Shown: one piece after another, positions 59,351 through 64,000 of the stretch
Position numbering within the stretch: position 1 is the stretch's first letter
How the letters are laid out: every line of letters starts with the position of its first letter
Assembly: GCF_020085105.1 (NCBI RefSeq)
Contig: NC_058063.1
Span: 6,420,501 to 6,484,500, forward strand
Direction: 5' to 3'
DNA length: 64,000 nt
Source: Siniperca chuatsi
Taxonomy: Eukaryota > Chordata > Actinopteri > Centrarchiformes > Sinipercidae
Position numbers and translations under genes: made by a program
Notes under the pieces: generated by a model
Databases searched by the model: none
Seen by the model: the letters and a program-made list of their open reading frames with translations, nothing else
Told to the model about the DNA's origin: nothing

Positions 59351-60872
59351 TTATTGCTTTACACGGGAGTACACACATTCACTCCAGGTGTCGTCCCTCT
59401 GTCTTCTTGATCTGCTGGCCTTGTTCACCCTTACAGCAGCGTAATGGAGATTATCCTCATTTTTGTAATCCTAGCAATGAAATATCACAATATGGTACAC
59501 GACAGACATGAAAACCAATTCAACAAAAATTGTTATGATGTAAAATATATATTTAAATGGTAATAGAATTGTTAATCTCGAAAGAAAATACCTCTGCATT
59601 TGTTGTGGAGGAAGCTGAAAATCTCACGCAAGATTCTGAAAAACAATTTTAAAGCTGTGATTCTATAATGACATGTTCAGCAATTACATGCTGTAGATAC
59701 AAACAGTACCATTTACCTCTACATTGGCCGCTGTTTCTCTTACTCATAATGTACAGTGAGAAAGCCAGTAAAACACTCAGGATGGTGGTGAATGTCAAAG
59801 CGCCAATCAAGAAATACACCAAGACAAGAGAGTCTTTCTCATCTGCAGAGACGGAGACATTACACAGGAGATATTTTTAAAACGTTGTGTTCATCTTAAG
59901 TTTAGTTAGAGAGTAACCAAAATTATTTATCACATAAAACAACTTCTGCTAGAAAGTTACTTACGATTAAAGTCCAGCTTGGCCCTGTTTCCAAACAGTA
60001 TGTGTCCACATGAGGCAACAGCACAGTAGTAGGTCCCAGCATGAGAAAGATTCAGGCTCGTCAGTGGCAAGTTGTAGAAACAGGTGTGTGTTTGTGTGTT
60101 GGGTTTCCTCTCACACTGATCATTCCTGCCTCCATGGGTGTACATGAGTCCTGGATGAGATTCTTCAGAGTTTCTGAACCAGTAAACACTGTGTTCTCCA
60201 TCACAGGTCCCAGTGTGTACTGTACAGTTCAGAGTCACAGAGCCTCCTGGCTGGATGGTCTCAGATGCTGACTGATGGACCGAAGCTTGGATGTTCAAAC
60301 CTGAACCCTTTACACTGACAGTAATGCCCTCTGCCAATTCCAATATTAGTGAAAAGCTACTTGCACAGTAGTATGTAGCTGAGTCTGAAATGTGTAAATC
60401 TGAGATTTTCAAGTGATTTTTACCTTTTTCAGTATCCAATGTGAAGCGTGGATTGTTCTCGCATTCATCATAAAAAGTGCCATTTTTATTAAAAGTGTAG
60501 AAGGTATAGATGAGTTTTGGTTTCTGTCCCAGTGTTTGCTTATACCAGGAATATCTTGCTACCACAGCACCTTCATAGAAACATCGCAAAGTTATGTTTT
60601 CACCAACATTAGCTGATACAAAACCACTCTCTTGACGAACCGATGAGGACAGATCAGTCATCTGAGCTGAAGTGATAGGAGAGACAAAGCAAATACACAA
60701 TTAATTCAATGTGAGAGTAAGTATATTATACTGAAAAAATGATTAGAAGCAATGACACTTAGAGTGACCATACACTCTAAAAGATACAAATGGAGGCAAA
60801 AAAACACAACTCACCCATTTTCCCCAAGAACAAACATGCCAGATAGAAAACAAACGTTGGAGATGTCATCAT
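59351..60872 (-). CDS. nitr: Inhibitory NITR with V and I on one exon, gene J (349 aa)
   Basis: Exons: 60872-60815, 60666-59965, 59842-59717, 59635-59592, 59470-59351; sum 1050 nt, one frame. The leader MMTSPTFVFYLACLFLGKM equals that of gene H. The V domain (LRCFYEGAVVARYSWYKQTL, DSATYYCASS, LAEGITVSVK) is the closest to H. It has an added cysteine (YDECENN for YDEFKNN), which may be unpaired. The I domain matches the others, except its J-like end reads FGNRAKLDF where all others have FGNGTKL. The helix is VLVYFLIGALTFTTILSVLL. The tail has LHYAAV (tyrosine about 320, a full ITIM) and CVYSRV (about 344). It should be inhibitory. Of the H/I/J trio it is the one with an intact canonical ITIM. 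Confidence 0.85.
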
Positions 60873-60943
60873 GTTCAAATTGCTGACTTGAGTGAAAAGA
60901 ATCTTGATCTTTTCTCCACTCTTCACAGACAAGACTGTGTTTG

Positions 60944-60948
60944 ATTGG
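60944..60948 (-). promoter_or_regulatory. CCAAT box of gene J
   Basis: Minus-strand GGCCAATCA, 72 bases before the ATG. Confidence 0.5.
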
Positions 60949-61099
60949 CCAACCTGAAGTGACACTGTATGTCCTATTAAGGAAACATGATCACATGCTC
61001 ACTGCAACCTATAGTGTCAATTTTGGTTCTTTAGAAGACTCACTTGATGAGAGGTATATGATGAACATAAAGGCTCCTCGACTTGGAAATGGATTTAAA

Positions 61100-61555
61100 A
61101 TAGAAACGACCACACATCCTCACCCATTCAACACCATACTGATCTCACTGATGAGCCATTTTCACTTTACATGTTTGGTTAATATTTGCGTTCTTTAACA
61201 GTACAGGAAAAGAACATAAGGATGAGGACAAGGATAACAAAAAACTGTTATTTGAAAATGCTGCTTATTAAATAGGTATTCAGTGATGGAGGGGACTACA
61301 GGTGGTTACTTACAGTATTAACCTCTTTAATCCTCAGTTATAATTCTCAACATTTTCCTTAAATCAAATTATTTTTTGATACTATTTTGGTCAGCATTTT
61401 TTCTGTAATTGTCATTCAGTGTATTTACCTTCTGTAATTAACTCTGTATTCTAGTTAATTGGTAATGGCAGGGTCCCCCATTCTCATGCTGGATTCAAAT
61501 TACCTGTATATTTACAATGTATTCATGGGAAATGACGCATGCATGTAATCCAGCA
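61100..61555. other. Intergenic, no feature
   Basis: AT-rich DNA upstream of gene J; no coding signal or named repeat seen. Confidence 0.45.
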
Positions 61556-61559
61556 TTAC

Positions 61560-61965
61560 CATTTGTAACTGTCACCAAGAGCAAGCACTTTGGCAACAGT
61601 GGCAAGGAAAAACCTTCTTTTAAGGATCAGAAACCTCGAGCAGAATCAGACTCAGGGTGGGCGGCCATCTGCCGCTGCTGTGTTGGGTAGAGAGAGAGAG
61701 AGAGAGAGAGAGAGAGCATACAGTAACATAATGCAAATTCCACATAGGAATTTAAAATAATAATTATGTAATGGTAGTAATATTAATATTAATAAAACAA
61801 TAATAGTAAAAAAAAATATGATATGAATAATAATGATAATAATAGTAAAAAGACTAAAAATAATAATTGTAGTGTGGTTGTCAAGCAGGAACATGGGAGC
61901 AGTTGGAGGCCCGCAGTCATAGATCCTGACTCTGCAGGTCCGGATCCCTGCTGAATCCAACATTT
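61560..61965. repeat. Teleost interspersed repeat with GA microsatellite
   Basis: Contains AGTGGCAAGGAAAAACCTTC, AGAAACCTCGAGCAGAATCA and GGGCGGCCATCTGCC, then (GA)n at about 61690-61716, an AT-rich TAATAATA zone, and GGAGGCCCGCAGTCATAGAT. It is the distal part of the repeat whose proximal part is at 7013-7130 and 63425-63515. Confidence 0.6.
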
Positions 61966-62010
61966 CTTACTGCTGCTAGTTCACATTAAAAGCATTCAAC
62001 TGGCGAAGCG

Positions 62011-62290
62011 TATTTTCCTCAAGAACGAACATGTCAGATAGAAAACAAACTTTGGAGATGTCATTGTGACTGAGAGAAAAAAAAATCTTGATCTTTTCTC
62101 CACTCTTCACAGACAAGACTGTGTTTGGTTGGCCAACCTGAAGTGACACTCTATGTCCTATTAAGGAAACGTGATCACATGTTCACTGTCACCTATAGTG
62201 TCAAATTTGGTTCTTGAGAATCTTTGCATGGTGAGATGTATATGAAGAACATAATGGCTTCTCAACTTTGTCAACAATGACAGTAGCTTT
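62011..62290 (-). pseudogene. nitr: Orphan NITR leader exon and promoter
   Basis: Bases 62064-62011 encode MTSPKFVFYLTCSFLRKI, matching the leaders of genes H and J, and the 225 bases upstream match theirs as well. The homology ends at the donor, which is lost, and no V, I or tail exon follows. Its CCAAT box reads CCAAC (62132-62128). It is the relic of another unit of the array. Confidence 0.75.
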
Positions 62291-62599
62291 AAAATGACCA
62301 AAATGTTTTTAACCATAGTCATCATCACTAATGTAAGATTGTGCCTTAATGCTGATCTCACTGATGAGCCAAATCAACCCGTTCTCATTCCCAGGTCGTC
62401 ATATACTGACTTTTTGTCACGCCCCTTGGCATCTCATACAAATGCATGTGGTACTCTTTAGCATCTGTATGAGACGTATCAGGTTTTCAATTAAACTCCA
62501 ATGTAAAACCATCTGCGACAGTATTAGATGTTCAGAGGAACTGTCCCAGGCCGTCCATTCACTCCAATATTAACCTGACCGTGGCGCTATAAGACGCTG

Positions 62600-63345
62600 T
62601 GAGCATCAGTCCCATCGGAGAACCAAGGACCCACCGCCCAGAAGTATTTTCCTCACTGTTAATTCCCACGTTAAGGTTTGCTGTGTCTTCATCGGATTTG
62701 CTTTGAGGGGGGCAATTACTGAGATTGTGGGCTGCTCGTCCTCACACACGATAGCGGTCACAACTTTGACAGGTGCCATCTTTTTGACTATGTCTTCAGC
62801 GGTGCAGATGTAATTCTCATTAAGAGTGTTCACCTCCTCCCTTTTTCTGAGCTCTCTTGACATGAGTGTGGCAAAAACCAGTTTGTTGCTGCAAAAAGCG
62901 TTCTAGAATGTCATGGGAGCTGTCCCTTCAAGTGGAAACATCTTGAATGAGCTTGTGGGAAGGCAAAGCCAGTTGCTGCTTTTTCTCCCGTAGGATTACA
63001 GCTCTCCTTATGTTGCAATGTAAAAACCCAACCACCCTCCTCACTCTTCCCAGCAACTTTGGAGCAGTGTCCACTTGAAAGGCTTTCTGTGAGGCCAGAT
63101 TTAATGTGTAAGCAAAGCACCTGAGGTGAGGGGTCATCTCTGCTTCCACTTCAGCTACAATCATGTTTCTGGCATTATCAGTTCCCAGGGCTGGTTCTTT
63201 ATCAGCAATGTTCCAGTCAACACATGCTTCTTTCAATAAACTCCTATATTTTTCCCTGTGTATGATTCATTGAATACTCTCCTCTGTAAGACATGACACA
63301 GCATATCTTGGCAAACTAGAAAGTAAGCTGAATGTCCGTGGCCAA
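62600..63345 (-). mobile_element. hAT transposase fragments
   Basis: The minus strand gives ALGTDNARNMIVAEVEAEMT, then LRCFAYTLNLASQKAFQVDT and LPSHKLIQDVST, the catalytic-core region of hAT (ZBED-like) transposases. ICTAEDIVKKMAPVKVVTAI and TISVIAPLKANPMK (62860-62650) are a further part. Pieces are in different frames with the middle missing; no terminal repeats seen. Confidence 0.8.
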
Positions 63346-63424
63346 GTAATTTAATGTTATCTGGCACACAAATCGTGGCTGGAATTGTGTGGCTCGGTCC
63401 GAGCCATTTTGTTTATTTCCAATT

Positions 63425-63515
63425 TCCAATTCAGTTCAATTCAATATTATATTTATTTACCACCAATTCATAACAGAAGTTATCTCATTACACATTTCCT
63501 ATAGAGCAGGTCTGT
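63425..63515 (+). repeat. Teleost interspersed repeat fragment
   Basis: AACAGAAGTTATCTCATTAC and TATAGAGCAGGTCTG, the same family as 7013-7130. It breaks off at about 63515. Confidence 0.55.
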
Positions 63516-63524
63516 CACAGTAAT

Positions 63525-63990
63525 GCCAGGCCTCACCAGCCAGTAATCACATACACCTACTCCCAATCACACTCCTGCTCCACATCAGTCCCAATCACAA
63601 CATGCATAAAAGCACACAACTCACCTCATTCAGTGTCCGACCACATTCATATCTAGGACTCCTCATACCAGCCTCCAGTTCCGAGGCCCAGCCGCCGCCA
63701 GCCTCCAGTTCCGAGGCCCAGCCACCCGTTTCCAGCCCGGAGGCCCAGCCGCCCATTTCCAGCCCTGCTGTCCCGTCTCCAGAGTGTCCCAGCCTTCGCC
63801 GTCACCTCCCCGAGGTGACCAGCCTTTGCCCGGGTCCAAGCTCTGGGCCGTCCGCCCGAGGTGACCAGCTCCACCCGGGTCCAAGCTCCGGGCCGTCCGC
63901 CCGAGTTCCCAGGCGCCACTCCGGTATGGCAGGAGTGGCGCAGCAGGGCTGCCTTATTTTTGCAATGTTGCATAGGTGAAAAAAGGCAGT
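63525..63990 (+). mobile_element. Possible LTR-retroelement terminal fragment with tandem repeats
   Basis: Begins with a segment like the upstream half of some fish Gypsy-like terminal repeats (CAATCACA... then CATAAAAGCA). It continues into GC-rich tandem repeats: a unit with TTCCGAGGCCCAGCC about four times (63660-63765), and a roughly 50-base unit with CCCGGGTCCAAGCTC twice (63817-63905). It runs off the window end. The family is an inference; an old fragment. Confidence 0.3.
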
Positions 63991-64000
63991 CCTTGAAGTT

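Noticed and set aside
63602-63979. Proline/serine-rich open frames at the right edge
   Set aside because: Produced by GC-rich tandem repeats in both strands; no sign of a host gene.
1-64000. CRISPR arrays, operons or other bacterial features
   Set aside because: The sequence is vertebrate: spliced genes, LINE/SINE/DNA transposon content and microsatellites.

Overview
The window is genomic DNA of a teleost fish, most likely a percomorph. The evidence is spliced immunoglobulin-superfamily genes that include novel immune-type receptors (NITRs, a teleost-only family), short introns, and typical fish repeats: L2 and Rex1-like LINEs, Penelope-like elements, piggyBac, hAT, TTAA-flanked MITEs and a tRNA-derived SINE. 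The species cannot be named from sequence alone. I predicted all exons by hand from frame, splice signals and comparison among paralogues; every intact gene below closes into one frame across its exons.

Left part (about 1-28 kb): a repeat-rich array on the minus strand of a receptor family with one V-type Ig domain, a transmembrane helix and a short tyrosine tail. Three copies are complete (8104-10278, 13972-15921, 24550-26283). One is an orphan V exon (17343-17934) and one an old broken copy (2560-4032). A 5-6 kb segment is present twice (11569-17338 and 23000-27731) and carries two of the complete genes. I do not recognise a named family for these receptors.

Right part (about 28.7-62.3 kb): an NITR cluster. 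A single plus-strand gene (28830-30224) has V and I domains, an arginine inside the transmembrane helix and almost no tail, so it looks activating. Six minus-strand genes follow. Two (33876-35666, 45644-47809) have V and I domains on separate exons and two ITIMs. Four (38944-41344, 53180-54713, 55488-57023, 59351-60872) encode V and I on one exon; one of these is frameshifted. Two wrecks remain: a chimera at 50405-51226 and an orphan leader/promoter at 62011-62290. In both minus-strand subfamilies the I domains are nearly identical between genes while the V domains differ strongly.

The rest is transposon-derived or unrecognised. Taken together the locus reads as a linked set of inhibitory and activating innate receptors growing by tandem duplication, with membrane-proximal domains kept alike and ligand-facing domains diverging.
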